A DNA stretch of 64,000 nt from Clavelina lepadiformis (GCF_947623445.1 NC_135241.1:2358501-2422500), one strand, 5' to 3'. Shown: positions 25,012-37,782, counted from the stretch's first letter. Program-made: numbers and translations. Notes: generated by a model not told the origin, from the sequence alone.

Positions 25012-26079
25012 TTTCACCACTTGCAAAAAAATCCTTTATTGAAACGAATCAACACCTAAGCCACTGGAAAAAAAGTAAACTCTTTAATCAGAAAAAAAAT
25101 AGTAAAGTTATTAAAACGAACATATTAGCAGTAGGTTTTAATAATTAGCTTGATTACATATCAATTAAACTGAACACTGAACAGCAACTGAGTAACCTTG
25201 CAACCAAAACAACTTTGCCAACAACTCATTTATTTCAAACCATAGGACTGATTTGGCGATTATCGCTTATCTTTTAAGCCTGTTTCACCTTAAAAAGCAA
25301 GAACAACAATTTCGAAATGTATAAAACTTCGACGACCTGGCCGTCGTCAATACGCACAGCACATAGGTTGAAGGGGAAAACAGGTTAGCAGTCTTGAATC
25401 ACTTACACCCACTTTAAACTAATATTTACTTAATATGTACAGGATCGTTTACATTGACCCAGACCGGAATAATCCTGTGTCCCAGAAAGGCAACAATTAG
25501 AATTCCTCAATGGCTGTACCTGCTGCTGCCTGATAGTTTGGGAATATTTTTAAATAAAATAGTTAAGTTTTTTGATTATAAATATTTTGGCATTGGCATA
25601 AAGGTTTTGTCCTCTTCCAGCCAGCCAGATGTATAGACTACCAGCACAAGGTTGATTTTTTTCTACTGCATTTTATTGAAATGATTAATTAACGCACAGA
25701 CAATCTCTTGCAAGAACAATGAATGACGACACGAACAGGGAGCTTTGAAGAAAACTGAATAATAAAAGCACAAGTCGTTGCGGTGAAACAAAGTTGCTCA
25801 AACATGCTGTGTCTGAAAAAACAGCAGGGGCTGGCAACATAATGGACACACGTAACGTTACCAGCACCACAAATTAAATTCAAAACACAAAATCTCTATA
25901 CGGCGGCTAATCTCTTAATCTTACTAAAAGTTTAAAAATGCATATTAAGCCTGCATCAATTAGTTGGCAAAACTACGAAAATCATTTAATGATTTGAAGT
26001 AAAAGTGCAAAAAAAAAAAAAAAAAACTTGTTACAATTGACAAAGTAGAACTCATAAATCCTTAGCAACCACCATATTG
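25012..26079. other. Gene-free interval between the GTPase-kinase gene and the 2OG oxygenase gene
   Basis: About 1 kb; contains an A-homopolymer of about 18 bases near 26010-26028. No coding exon recognised. It must hold the GTPase-kinase promoter and the 3' UTR of the upstream minus-strand gene. Confidence 0.5.
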
Positions 26080-29000
26080 TTATATTTCATGAGCCAAGGC
26101 CTCTCTGTGCATCTTTTGCTTCGTGTCTCGTATCTGCTGAGAGACTTTTTTATGGAGTTTTTCAAGCTTCTCGGTGGCAAAATTCCTGGGGTCATCTAGC
26201 TCACCGGACATCAATCTTCTACAAAATACATGGGCAATAAACTATTCTATGTGTGGTTAAAAAACTTTTTATGCATAGTTATCATAAACATACACTAATA
26301 TAATTATTGTAGAACTAATAATACCTGCAAAATACAACAATGTCTTGCTAATGTTTATAAACGAGAATGTCAATAAATGCTTTGCCAACTTCGAGTAATT
26401 CACAGTAATTTCAGGCCCCCCCACAACCAGCGAACAAGCATTCATTGTTACAAGCCTCAACACCTCGCAATCCAACAACGTAACTTTCGACGTTTCAAAC
26501 TGATACCATGAACTTACTCATTGAGTTGTTCTTGAGCATGAGTTAGATCCAAGTTCTCCATCATCTCGTACGTCCTCTTGACAAGGGACAGATGCTTTGT
26601 TCTGCTCACTTTCAGTGCGAAGGTGAATCGCACCCCGGTGAATTGCGTGCTTGGAGGATGAGCTGAGTGTTCTATGTTGTCTGTTGCGAAGAAAATTCAC
26701 TTAATTGAAGAAAATTTAGCAAAGTTTTTCAGATCAAAAGTTAATGTTTTTTTGCGAAATATATATTTCACCTCACTAAGCATCTTCAGTTTCTCATTCA
26801 AATAGAATCAATAATTCATATTATAATTAATTATAATAAATTAAAATTTCTACAGTTGAAAAGTTAAGTGCCATACACAAACATGAAAAACGGTTAGTTT
26901 GTAACAGCAAAAATTTTAAATTAAAGTTATTTTGTACCATGTTCAATTAACTTTTCCACGGCACCCAACCCCAAACTTAAACAGCAGTATTAAATTCTAA
27001 AAAGTTTGCCAAAGATCGGTTATTGTTATTTCAACAAAATAACACCCGAGGCTTACTTCTGAAGATGGCAATACGTCCAAATTTTGGTGTGACAGTTGCA
27101 ATTGCCTCATACACTTCTCCGCCTTGTCCTATAAACTCATGTACTCCATCCGCTTCCTTCAACACCACAAATGTCGTCTCTCCGTAATCTGAAGGCACCA
27201 AACCCTCATTGAGATAGAACACCATGGTCAGCTCAGTCTGTTGAAATAGAATTAGTCAAACAGTTAAACTTAGTTAGTTAGTTTTAAACTATTACTTAAA
27301 ACGGCGTTAACTTTTGACTAATATGATATACATTGTTATGTCACTTTACAAATTGAAGTAAAAGTTACAATTACCGATATTAATAAATATGACTCTTTAG
27401 TTCTTAATTATAAGACAAAAACTCCTTTTAACCAATATATACGAGACAGACAAAGAAACTGACTTGGTGAGGTTCAGAGTCGGGGTGAATGCGGGTGTGG
27501 TCGGCCGATCGAACAAAATTGAGTGCGACATCGTATGGATACCATTCTGTTTCATTTGAGACGAATTCACACAGAGCTAGGAACCTTGGCCACATGTCGG
27601 TCTTCATGAAGCTCTCCACCTTTGAAACATAGTAACGGCTGACACAGTGCATACGGTTTGTAACATGATGGTAGTCCCACACAAAAGCCAAACCCAGCTT
27701 ACATCATAGGCTGAAATCCACTGGACGTTATCGTTGTCTTCCAGTTGATCCGTGTCATACGAGTTTCCCTGAGGAAGGGACTTTAAGAGGTGACTCTTCC
27801 ACTGCCTAACTTCATCAGTCGTGAAGAGGTCATCAAATATGTGAAGGGTTCTGGATAATTTCGAGCAAACGGAAGTGTCAATGAATAATTATTCAGAGCA
27901 GTTTCAAAAATTCTTGCTAATTTCAATCATTTATCGATGAGGTGCTGAGTCTAAGCACGACTTTCTTGCTCGTCATACACTTCGGTTACACACAATGAAC
28001 AAAATTAGCAGATTTACGTTTCCATGAATATCAAGAACTATTATTGTATTTTCACAAATCCACTCTTTTCAATTTCATTCATCCATGATAAATCACAGTA
28101 ACAGAATCAAAAATAAAAACTACATCAACAAATAAAGAAAAACAACATTTAAGCAAAACTAACTGCATATACAACGCTGGTGCAAGACAGTTTCCTGACC
28201 TGTCCTCAGAGCCATCATTGAAACTCCGAACAAGATGCTGATGGAAGTCGATCTTTCGATCTGCGTCGAAATTAGTGAAATGGAAATCAGCAAATTCTTC
28301 ATCACTTTGTGGAGTGAAGGGGGCTGGGAAAGGAGGGTTTTCTACAATTGTTAAAAAGAATGTTAGTTTTTGGATAAAAATTGTTGCAAGATTTGTTAAA
28401 CAAGTGTTTCTCAAGTTGGCTCCGCGAAGTCTTTGAAGTCCGTAAGAAACGTCCATGGGTTCTACAATTGCTTTCTTATCTTGTAAATTACTTAACCCAT
28501 TAACATTTATAACTATTAATAGCAATATACAGGTTTATAAGGATGGACTCTTGTGCAAGAAGAGATCAAAATTAAATCTGACAGAACAGAATAGACTGGG
28601 AAGAAACCAATTTGATTTCACACAAATAAAATAATTAATTTTACCATCATTGTTTGGATCCGTGGTAATCCAGAGGTTTAAATACTTCAGGCGATGAAAG
28701 TAATTGACGCATGGAGCACGGAAAAGCACTGTGTGACAAGATGGCCACAAGATGGCACGATACGCATGTGGATGAACGCTTTGTGTTATTTCCAACCTCG
28801 ATGAGTTGGGTTCATTTTGTCGAGGCACTTTTTGATAAAACGATGCCTAAAAATTACAACGCAATGGACCAAAAAGTGTAATATGGACACCATGGTACAA
28901 CCTGGCTACTGTAAATTACCATAACAAGGCTTTGAAATTTCTCATCCAACACTGACGGTAACAATAAGCCTTATTTTACAGCTTAAATTCATTCGTAAAT

Positions 29001-30621
29001 TGCAAACATTCTACTGGTAATTGCAAATGAGCATACTTGTCCATAGTTGTTCAGATTCCATTGTGAAGTGAGATAAATAGTCAAGACATGTCGATTCGAA
29101 GCGCAATATCGCCCTCGCATGGGAGCAACTACATCAAGAGCTCTGAGCAATTCCATTTGACCATACTCCATCACAACCTATAGTAGTTGAAAGTGTACAT
29201 TTCATAACGCACTTGTCAAGATGTGGTGAAGTACACTAGACTACATGTAGAAAAGCTATTTTATATATATATACAGTATGATATAATACATAAAATCTAC
29301 TGCTTACTGAATGTTATATCATATGCTGTATAAACTATTTAATTTACACTCAACATAACTTTGCAGAAAAAATTGAATCCAAAGTTACAGTTGCTTCAAA
29401 CCAAAATACTGTTCAGCAAAACTGTGTGCCGTGAATGCACACTGCACAAACATAATTATCTAAAACTCAACAAAGTAAAATTTTTTTGCTATGTAGATAT
29501 GCATGTCTTGAACCAACCTCATTCTCAAGCAATTTTTCAACGTGGGGCTGCAAGTTTTTCCAAGCAAATGTTCCCTGAAAGTTATCTACGTCCAGCGATT
29601 TAGTCCACGGCGCATTTCCATATTTCTCATCTTTGCCTGTGCCAATCTTGGTAAATTTTAAAGGTGTATAATAAAAGACTAATTTCGGGATAAGTCAAAA
29701 ATAAGGTAACACCAATTATATTGAAATAAATGACAACAACAGTTTATTCAGGTTAAATATGTTTATAAGTAATATTTGGTGTTTAACATTTTTGGTATGG
29801 TATTGACATACATTTTTCATAATGTTTTCATAGGAATATCCTCTGAACTGAGTCAACTGATCGAACGTGTCTGAATAGAACTCTGCTGCTTCCTTGGAAA
29901 TTGCATTGTCTATCACCCATGCTGTGTGACTGTCACCGATATCTAGCACACGAGATATTTTTATTTCGTCAAAATCATGGTCAGGTTTTTCCATGTCTTG
30001 TTCATCATTCATGTCCACCTGAAACCATTTTATACTTGACACACAGAAATGCAGAATATTACTTCAATGCTAGACTAGACCAATGTCTCAAGTACCAAAT
30101 TGGGGAGTTACTGTTAATGAAAATTTCGATTTCGAAATACGTTGCTTATTAAGCATAACAATGTGTGTCTAGTGCATAGGTGCACTACCAAATGATATCA
30201 TAATTAGGGCAGCAGGGGTGTAGTATACAAAAGCATATCATGGTTATACACTTTTGCACCAAACTAAATAATGGTAGATCTTGTTCAGTCATCCTGACTA
30301 TAAGTTCCAAATTCAGGGATACCAGAAAACATAAATTTTCAGTTAAAAATGCATCCATCAAACAATGCATGAAGACTGGAAGACTGAAAAGAAAAGGTTA
30401 GTAACCGCTTTTTAGCACTTTTAAATCAACACCAACTTTAAGTTTTGCAAAAACATATCTTGGTCTGGTAAATAATTCAATAAAAAATTGCAGCTGCCAT
30501 GCACAAATCCAGGTAATTTACAAAATACAAAAGTGTTTACATCTTCTTGGAACCCAAAAACCACCATTCCTAATCCCAAACATAAGAAAACTGCAAGAAG
30601 CTCGTTTGTCATCAACTTCAT
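26080..30621 (-). CDS. Secretory-pathway 2-oxoglutarate/Fe(II)-dependent oxygenase (prolyl-hydroxylase-like) with two jelly-roll modules, 562 aa
   Basis: Exons 30541-30621, 29812-30018, 29518-29646, 29037-29177, 28645-28846, 28200-28341, 27703-27850, 27464-27619, 27057-27237, 26518-26680 and 26080-26218; phases sum to 563 codons. The N-terminus (NELLAVFLCLGLGMVVFG) is a signal peptide or signal anchor. Residues about 300-485 form a clear 2OG-Fe(II) domain: HPD metal motif at 395-397, TELTMVFYLNEG, DYGETTF, VTPKFGRIAIF, then HSAHPPS (His467/470) and TGVRFTF (Arg480, the likely 2OG-binding residue). Residues about 40-255 look like a second copy: LTIYLTSQWNLNNYGQASF and VHPHAYRAILWPSCH, but the HxD position is replaced, so this module is probably non-catalytic. 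The tail is helical and charged. It is likely an ER or Golgi-lumen hydroxylase of unknown substrate. Exact family not recognised; the domain call is strong. Confidence 0.8.
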
Positions 30622-32339
30622 AGCCTGTACCAGTTGACTGTCCAAACAGCCTACTTCTCTGTTTAAAATTTGTTTGTTTGAAGCTATAACATATTAAAGT
30701 AAGCTAGACCTATAGGCAATAAGAAATGGCAAATTTTTACTTCCAAACACAAATGTCAATTTTCAAATCAAGCACTGTAACTAACTGGCAATAACTGATT
30801 TAAGGCAATTTAGGATAGGTCTGGTTACGTTTATGGCTGCCGCTATTTCACCGGAAAAAATTGAAACTAGCCTATTTTTAAAGTTTGTTGTTAACGTAAC
30901 TAAAATGTTTCTAAACTAAAGTTTGTTGTTAACCTAACTAAAATGTTTCAACATAGTTACCTAGGCTAGACCTTACCTAATTCTATCTTCTAATCTAACT
31001 CCCGCAAAACCTTAAATAGATAAAAACAAATTTTTGATTTTACAACAACCACACCAAGCTGCTTGACCTGCTCGCGGTGAAATAGGCCTAGTTACTCTCT
31101 AAATTTATTTTTGTGCTGCATTATGAAGATGTTGTTCAATAATAACCAATCATAGATGTTGTGGGACTGGGAAGTTGTTGATTATTTAGACAGGATGACA
31201 GACAGGTGGTCGCACGCACAAACAAAATTTTCTTTTTTAATATAATTTTCTGTCAGTATAAATACACTAACATTCGCAGTTTTGAGCTTGTGGGGGACAA
31301 CACTAATTTGTAGAATGGGGATACGGAGGAACGCGACACTAATTTGCGGAAAGTGAGAAATTACGGAATTAGGGAAACTTTTTTTCAACGTTTTCAAAAA
31401 TCGAAATAACACTTGGTGTTACTGCACTGTTTATGCTGCTTCTCAGCAGATTCCGCTCGAAAAACGAAATTCTTTTTCCTTCCCCAAAATGTTTTGGATG
31501 ATGCCGCTTTTAAAATGAACACTTTTTGTCGGTCGAGCCTAGCTTGATAAACCAGAGAGAAAGTCAAGGTCGTTGTAGGCTAGGAGAAGCTGATATAGAG
31601 GTGAAAGCAAAGTAACCTTTTGAGCAACGTTGCCTTGTGTGATATATATTCATGAATGCTTTTGTTGTTGCCTGAAATACAGAGGCTACTAACAAAGTGA
31701 TTAAAAGAAAAAAGGTTTGTAGAGTTTGTCGCTTTGAACACCTTGAGTACTGATCTTAACAAATGGTAGTTGTTAGCTTTGTTTAACGTGATGTTATCGT
31801 ACTTTTGTAATTCATTCATTTTTTCGCATTTTCTTAAAAAAAGAGTACGCATGCATGCAATAAAAACAAGTAAAGTTTTAGAAAATAGTTGAGCTCTGTC
31901 GTCACAAAACGTAACTTGCCGACAAACGTAGACAAGCACAACGAAAAACCGGTCAACACAATGAGATGAAACGCGTCACATTAGCCTATATAGCGAGTCA
32001 TATTCTTACTCAGCGGCGTATTTAGGAGTTCGTTCAGGGGTGGGCAAAGGTTCTTAACGAATGGATCTAAACTTCCTGTGTTTTACCATGTCGCGTTTAG
32101 ATTTTACGCTCCAAAAGCCGCTTTTAAAACGGCTTGAAATGAGTATTACGCTCATATCAATACGTAGCGGCCAATTTTTTGTGTACAATTTTGAAACGCC
32201 GTGTACAATGATTTTGTAAAAGTCGTCCCGGTATACAAAGTTTTTGAAATATAGGCTAGTATACTTACCTTTTGTGGTTGATTGAGATATAACGTCACAA
32301 TCAGTGTCTCAATTGAATGAATTTTAAACTTAAAGTGAA
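30622..32339. other. Gene-free interval upstream of the 2OG oxygenase gene
   Basis: No coding exon, RNA gene or transposon recognised. It contains a near-repeat of a short segment (AAAGTTTGTTGTTAAC, twice, around 30880 and 30920). The region just above 30621 holds two AG sites shortly before the start codon (about 30638 and 30626) that could be splice acceptors. Confidence 0.45.
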
Positions 32340-32478
32340 TTCACTAGAATTCTTCTCGTTACGTGACCCTGCGTTTTTTCTCGCTCGACTAATCATACTT
32401 CACAACAATGATTTTCCATATCTCGAAAGTTTTCACAAATCATTTGTGTCAATCTAATGTAACGGTTTACAAAAACTG
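32340..32478 (+). repeat. Tail of a lost 7TM-locus duplication unit
   Basis: Around 32370-32470 the text CTCGCTCGACTAATCAT followed by ACAACAATG and a T-rich stretch recurs, diverged, at about 33800-33900 and at about 37130-37230. The latter two lie a similar distance downstream of the 3' ends of the 7TM fragment and the full 7TM gene. This copy lies immediately before the fragment, so it is best read as the 3' flank of an earlier unit whose gene has been lost. Confidence 0.55.
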
Positions 32479-32807
32479 CAACGAAAAACACGACGATCAC
32501 GAAGAGGAAAAAAGAATCCAAAATTAAATCGTCGAAAACGGTGAAGCGCATCATGCAACGCACCGTTGCTTTTTCATTGGTCACGGTTGCCACAGACATC
32601 ATACTGCTGTCGATTACAACGTTCGAAATCAGTAATGAACGTGTTAATTTATTACTGTACGATATCAACGCTTTTCTTAATGTCATCTTTGTCATTTGCT
32701 CATTTTTGTCATTCAAGCAAATGCTGTTTTCACCGCTGCTTAGCGAAGACAGTCTGAAGAGAGTGGAAAAGAAGTTTAAAAACAAGCAAACATCGGACGT
32801 TTTTTGA
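32479..32807 (+). pseudogene. 3' fragment of the neighbouring 7TM receptor gene (partial duplicate)
   Basis: Bases 32479-32775 align without gaps to 36180-36476, with only three differences (32606, 32609, 32636), each synonymous in the receptor frame. The fragment covers the end of intracellular loop 3, TM6, TM7 and the start of the C-tail, then diverges and ends at a different stop (32805-32807). It lacks TM1-TM5, so it cannot make a receptor on its own. The 3' flank keeps only diverged similarity to the flank of the full gene. An assembly artefact is unlikely because both flanks differ, but cannot be excluded. Confidence 0.85.
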
Positions 32808-35401
32808 TGAAGCTAAGAGTGCGTGTACACTGGTAGGATGACATGGTTGCGTTTGATTTGATAACGTTGAAACGGTTGGTTATGAAACATTCTGTAAATA
32901 ATTTGTGGCATTTGCAGAACCAATGTCATGTGGATTGTTGAGGGTTTTTGCGAGGTCACATAATAATTTGGCGATAGCTGCAGAAATTTATTATAAGTAA
33001 ACTGCTAACGAAAGGGATCCCAAAACTCCACCCATGTGTTCACTACTCCAAAGGCGAAATTTTTCACAAACTGAATCTTTATTCATTTTGTACAATTTTG
33101 TTTTTAATTTTGTAATTACAAAAAGCGTATCGCTTGCTGTAATTTGTAAGCTCCTGTTTTATATTGGTTTTAACTTAGCTTCAAATATATATTTGTATTT
33201 ATACTGGAAATTTGTCACTGAGGATATATTTAGATGAAAACAAGTAAAAGATGTAAGTTCTCATTATTCCTATCAGGTTGCGCTTTTTGCCTTTTTCTTT
33301 CCTTTTCAGTGCCTTATAACAATTGGTTTCTCAAGAATTTTCACTTCATTGTCTTGTGAATGCAATAAACATTAAGCCGAATACAAAAGTTATTTTCAAA
33401 TCTCAATTCCAATGAAAACATTTTTAGAATCTGATTATTACGTTTGTTACTTTTGTTTGCGTTTAATTGTTGACTAACGAAGGTAAATTAACGCGTCTTT
33501 GGGTTTGAGTTAATACACCGTTCATAAATGAGCTTCATTTAGATGGTCCCGTTTCGTAAAAATGTTAATAGAGTAGGCATTGATTTCGAAGACGGCTCAG
33601 CCCATTTGCACTCAGATTAGATGTCGAGGCAAACACGGAGCATGCAGCCACCGGGTCGTATTTTCTTCCGGAATGCGCATGTCGTGTCGTCCGCGTAGTA
33701 CTGGTATGCGGAAAGTGGACTTGAAGTTTTTAGTTTTAACTGTATGTGGGGTGCGTTTTACGCATGAAACAAGTTCACAAATTTCTTCTCATCAGATGAA
33801 ACCGCGTTTGCTTTTGTCGCTCGACTAATTATGCTGTACAAAAGCAATATTTTGAATTTTGAAACGTTTTGACAAACCAATTGCGCTTGTTTAAAGTTAC
33901 AAGGTCATCGAAACTACCAAGAATTTGGCGCCTGCTCTGCTTGCTCATTGTCTCAATTGAAGATCACTTGAGCGAAACTACCATCGCACGAAACCTGTAA
34001 TTCGTGCTTTCCCCAGAATGCACTCTCCGTAAAAACAATAGCGGTAGTCGGTCAAGAATGCATGCAAGATAATCAGGCTTACTGCGTAAGCACATGCAAT
34101 GTTCAACAAGTCCCTTGCAGAGGAACGCGTCATGCTAGCAGCTCTACACGAACTTGTGGTCGTTTTACATTTAGCTACGTCGTGCCAAGGTTGGTCAGAA
34201 TAAGTGGAATGGACATTTCATATCAACCTCGCACCAAACCTGCTTCTCAATAATGATTTAATTTTTAATCTGTAGGCGTCGACAGTTATGTTGTTGTATG
34301 GTATGTAGTTATACTTTCCTGAAAGTAGTATACCATAGTGGTAATGATAAATAGTAGCCTGGTTGCTGCTAAATAACTTTTTCATACGAAAGCAAAGTTG
34401 TACTCGCACGGCAGGTAGCGCGACGCCGTCTCGTTCATTGTTGTTTTTCGGGCTAAAAAAAAGTTGTCTTAAATTTCAGGCTAAGTGGTTATCTTTTAGA
34501 GTTAGACCCTTAGCCTGTAACGAGTGGTAAATAAGAGCTTTGTTGCGTTCGCAGAAGCATGTTGGGCAGCATAGAAAGAGACTATGCCTGTTCAATGCAA
34601 TGATTCTAAGTGCTTAGAATCATGCGTCGGCCTAATGGCAGGTTTTAACGGTAAGATTTGATTTGCTTTTCTAACCAGAATTGTGTGATTTAAATTTGGA
34701 ATCTGGTCTAGAAACGTATAGACTTATACGGAAAAATTTCTCTGACTACAAGGGATAAGTTCAATTTAAATGATGAAAGTTTGTGAAGAAGGCGTTTTTC
34801 GTTAATCTTAAAACCCTTGCCTTTACCTTCCGGACATATGCTGGGCACAATGGCGGATCCCGCGACTCTCCACATGCCTTGGAAGTTAGGGGTGGTTAAA
34901 GTAAAACAGGTGGCCGAAAACACGTTTAACGTCACGCTTAGCAAACTGATGCGATTTTGAAACAGAACAATGATAAGTCATGAAATATAAAAAAATAAAT
35001 AAAGTATAAACTGCTTTCAAAATTTTCATAAAACTTATCAAACAAGTACATTCTTTGATGAAGTCGTTATCATTAATGGTTATTTATGAAAGAAGCTGTT
35101 TAAGCTATTTGAAGGACAAATACACAAAAGGATAAAAAATCAGAATTAATGCAAAGGGCTAGCTTAGCATAAAATTATTTCCAAATTTTCGACCAGTCGG
35201 TATGGTTTCAAGGTTCATGTTGTGTCAACTGATAAGCTAATCTTTGAACTATACAAATTTTTGAGTTTCAACTGGACAAAATATTTTAAAATAGACTTGA
35301 TTATAAGCTTTTAACTGGCAACTTCATATTTATGCAGCTTGTCCCACGGTTTCATTGTAGCATTCAATACTGGATTGTCGTACTTAATTAAGTAGTAAGA
35401 A
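32808..35401. other. Interval between the 7TM fragment and the full 7TM gene
   Basis: The first about 1.2 kb (to about 34000) shows diverged similarity to 36520-37400, the 3' flank of the full receptor gene: for example GAGCTTCATTTAGATGG versus GGGCTTCATGAAGAG, and CTACCAAGAATTTGGC versus CTACCAGGAATTTGTG. The remainder (34000-35400) has nothing I can identify; the last few hundred bases should be the receptor promoter. Confidence 0.5.
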
Positions 35402-36517
35402 ATGCCAATTGAAATGAACAATACGAACTCGACTGACTCGAAACCGTACCTTAGATGGAAACATGCAGACTGGCTAATAGCTGAAGTGATCAACTCTCTG
35501 CTTATGCTCTCTACTCTGTGGATCATATTCTCCTTGATCCATTTCGGCATAAAACACAAAAAGTGGAGCAAAAACCAAACGGGAAACGTAGATAAACTGA
35601 CCGGAGGTATAGTGTACACATTGACAGTAGTGTGTGCAATTTTAGCACTTGTGAGATTCATCGTCGACCAATTTGCATTTAATATCGGAATTGGCATTGG
35701 TTTCGACAAAGAATGTGAGGTGTTGGCAGATGCTGCATTGGTGTTGTACTTTCTTGTCATTTCGGCGGTTTATGCTTTCCTTTGGCTACGGCAGCGTATA
35801 TTTTATGCGAACAACATGCTGTTTGTAAACGTTGGGATTTTCTTAAAAGTCTTGAGCGCCAGCAGTTACGCAATTTTGTTTTTGGCCGGTCTAGCGGGAT
35901 TACTGCTCACCACGATTCCTGTCAACCACCCATCATCACCTGAAGGTTGTGTTTATGTGGAAAGTGAAGAAATCGGACCTGTCGCTTGGATTATTTTTCT
36001 TATTGTCTTGGTTGCGGGTCAAATCACTTTAGTTGGACTTTTCATATATCCCCTCAAACGGGATTTCATTCAAAGCATTAGAGGATGTTGTCGATCTTTA
36101 TTTCATTCGGGAAATACCGACAAAACCAGATCATGCAGTGTTGCAACAAAACAGACTTCGAAAAATGAAGACGAAACTTCAACGAAAAACACGACGATCA
36201 CGAAGAGGAAAAAAGAATCCAAAATTAAATCGTCGAAAACGGTGAAGCGCATCATGCAACGCACCGTTGCTTTTTCATTGGTCACGGTTGCCACAGACAT
36301 CATACTACTATCGATTACAACGTTCGAAATCAGTAACGAACGTGTTAATTTATTACTGTACGATATCAACGCTTTTCTTAATGTCATCTTTGTCATTTGC
36401 TCATTTTTGTCATTCAAGCAAATGCTGTTTTCACCGCTGCTTAGCGAAGACAGTCTGAAGAGAGTGGAAAAGAAGTCTGAAAACACTCGTACATCCGACG
36501 TAGTTCGCAGCAGCTGA
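35402..36517 (+). CDS. Intronless seven-transmembrane receptor-like protein, 371 aa
   Basis: A single open frame with ATG 35402-35404 and stop 36515-36517; AATAAA lies at 36816-36821. The N-terminus is short, outside-like and carries N-glycosylation sequons (NNTNST). Seven hydrophobic segments are visible at roughly residues 24-48, 68-92, 104-128, 146-171, 192-217, 284-304 and 315-340. A Cys at the start of TM3 (CEVLADAAL) and a Cys in extracellular loop 2 (EGCVYVES) could form the usual GPCR disulfide. The end of TM3 reads LWLRQR where rhodopsin-like receptors have DRY, so coupling is uncertain. Intracellular loop 3 is long and basic (KRKKESKIKSSK). I do not recognise the ligand or subfamily; a lineage-specific chemoreceptor-like GPCR is the best guess. 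A nearly identical 3' fragment lies upstream. Confidence 0.75.
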   Translation: MPIEMNNTNSTDSKPYLRWKHADWLIAEVINSLLMLSTLWIIFSLIHFGIKHKKWSKNQTGNVDKLTGGIVYTLTVVCAILALVRFIVDQFAFNIGIGIGFDKECEVLADAALVLYFLVISAVYAFLWLRQRIFYANNMLFVNVGIFLKVLSASSYAILFLAGLAGLLLTTIPVNHPSSPEGCVYVESEEIGPVAWIIFLIVLVAGQITLVGLFIYPLKRDFIQSIRGCCRSLFHSGNTDKTRSCSVATKQTSKNEDETSTKNTTITKRKKESKIKSSKTVKRIMQRTVAFSLVTVATDIILLSITTFEISNERVNLLLYDINAFLNVIFVICSFLSFKQMLFSPLLSEDSLKRVEKKSENTRTSDVVRSS

Positions 36518-37782
36518 GGTGCGCGTACACTTTACCAGAGACTAGGTTTTTGTATAAATTGTATCTATTCGTTCTGTGGATATGCTCGTTGTATTTCACA
36601 ATGCTTGTAAAGTCCTTTTTTATACTGCTTACAACTCAGCTTTGAATACTTGTTAATATTTCATCTCACTTTAACATAGCCTAAAATGTTTTTATAAAGA
36701 CTAATTTTAAACGTTATTGCAACAAATGTGTAGTTTAACCCTATAAAAGGATGTTGCTTTTGCCTACGTTTTACTGTTGAGTAACAAGTAATTGATCAAC
36801 TCGGTTTTACGTTTGAATAAACGCAGCTTTCATTAATGGGCTTCATGAAGAGATTTTGCTTCTGTGAAAATATTTTTCTTCTTGCATATGAGGCAGCGAC
36901 GCTCATGTTATTTCGTCCAGGTTCAGCAGCCATTTAACTCTATTTTTGTTGAGTGCTGTCAAGTCTACATACTCAACTCGAGGTCGGTAGATGGGTTATT
37001 TTTGGAGGATATATTGTGCCGTCTGGGCATGCGATCCACATTTGCAGTGGAACTTTGGTAGAGAGTAGGGGAGAGGTGTTGAAATGCGATAACTGTAATT
37101 GTGAGATGCATTTCACGAGTAAAATAAACCTGCGTTTTCTTCGGTTGACTGATCAAGTAATCATGCTTCAAAACAATGGAATTTTGACTTTTCAAAAATT
37201 CTGAAAATTCTTTTGCGCCAGGCTGACGTTACGATCGAGCTTACCAAAACTACCAGGAATTTGTGACTTTGCATGCATGTGTCGCTTGGTCATTGTCTCC
37301 ATTGAAGAGAATTGAAGCAAATCTAAATATATCGCACAATAGGTTTTCACGCTTTGATTGACATGAATGTTCAAGAGGCTAAAGATGTTCGTGTGTCCAC
37401 AAGGCACACTGTTATCTTGCAATAGACAACGTCAAAAAAGACTTTATCAATGCATTTTTTGGTCATGGTGGAAACTTTACCGCAACGTGCCAAATTTTAA
37501 AAGCTTTGAACGGTTCGATCATGTTCATTAAATTCTAAAATAGTCCTGATTTACATGCATTCAACACGCTTCTTCTTACACACAGCTGCAATATTATTTG
37601 TAATGCATTATCGGTTCTTTATACTGAACTTATCCACTACACTATATAGGCCAAGTTTTGCCTTTACGCAAACGATTCAGTTGAGATTTGGATTTTATGC
37701 CATAACGGTAAGCGACGTAATTTTCGCTCGATCTGCACTTAACAACGAACAATACACCATCGGATTATTCCGGACTTGAATA
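36518..37782. other. 3' flank of the 7TM gene
   Basis: Contains the presumed 3' UTR with AATAAA at 36816-36821. The stretch to about 37430 is diverged from, but alignable by eye with, the flank of the 7TM fragment at 32810-34000. No other gene seen. Confidence 0.5.

Noticed and set aside
32393-32785. Long open frame on the minus strand (and the same at 36103-36486)
   Set aside because: Both are antisense to the 7TM coding sequence and its fragment; they recur only because the two tracts are nearly identical.
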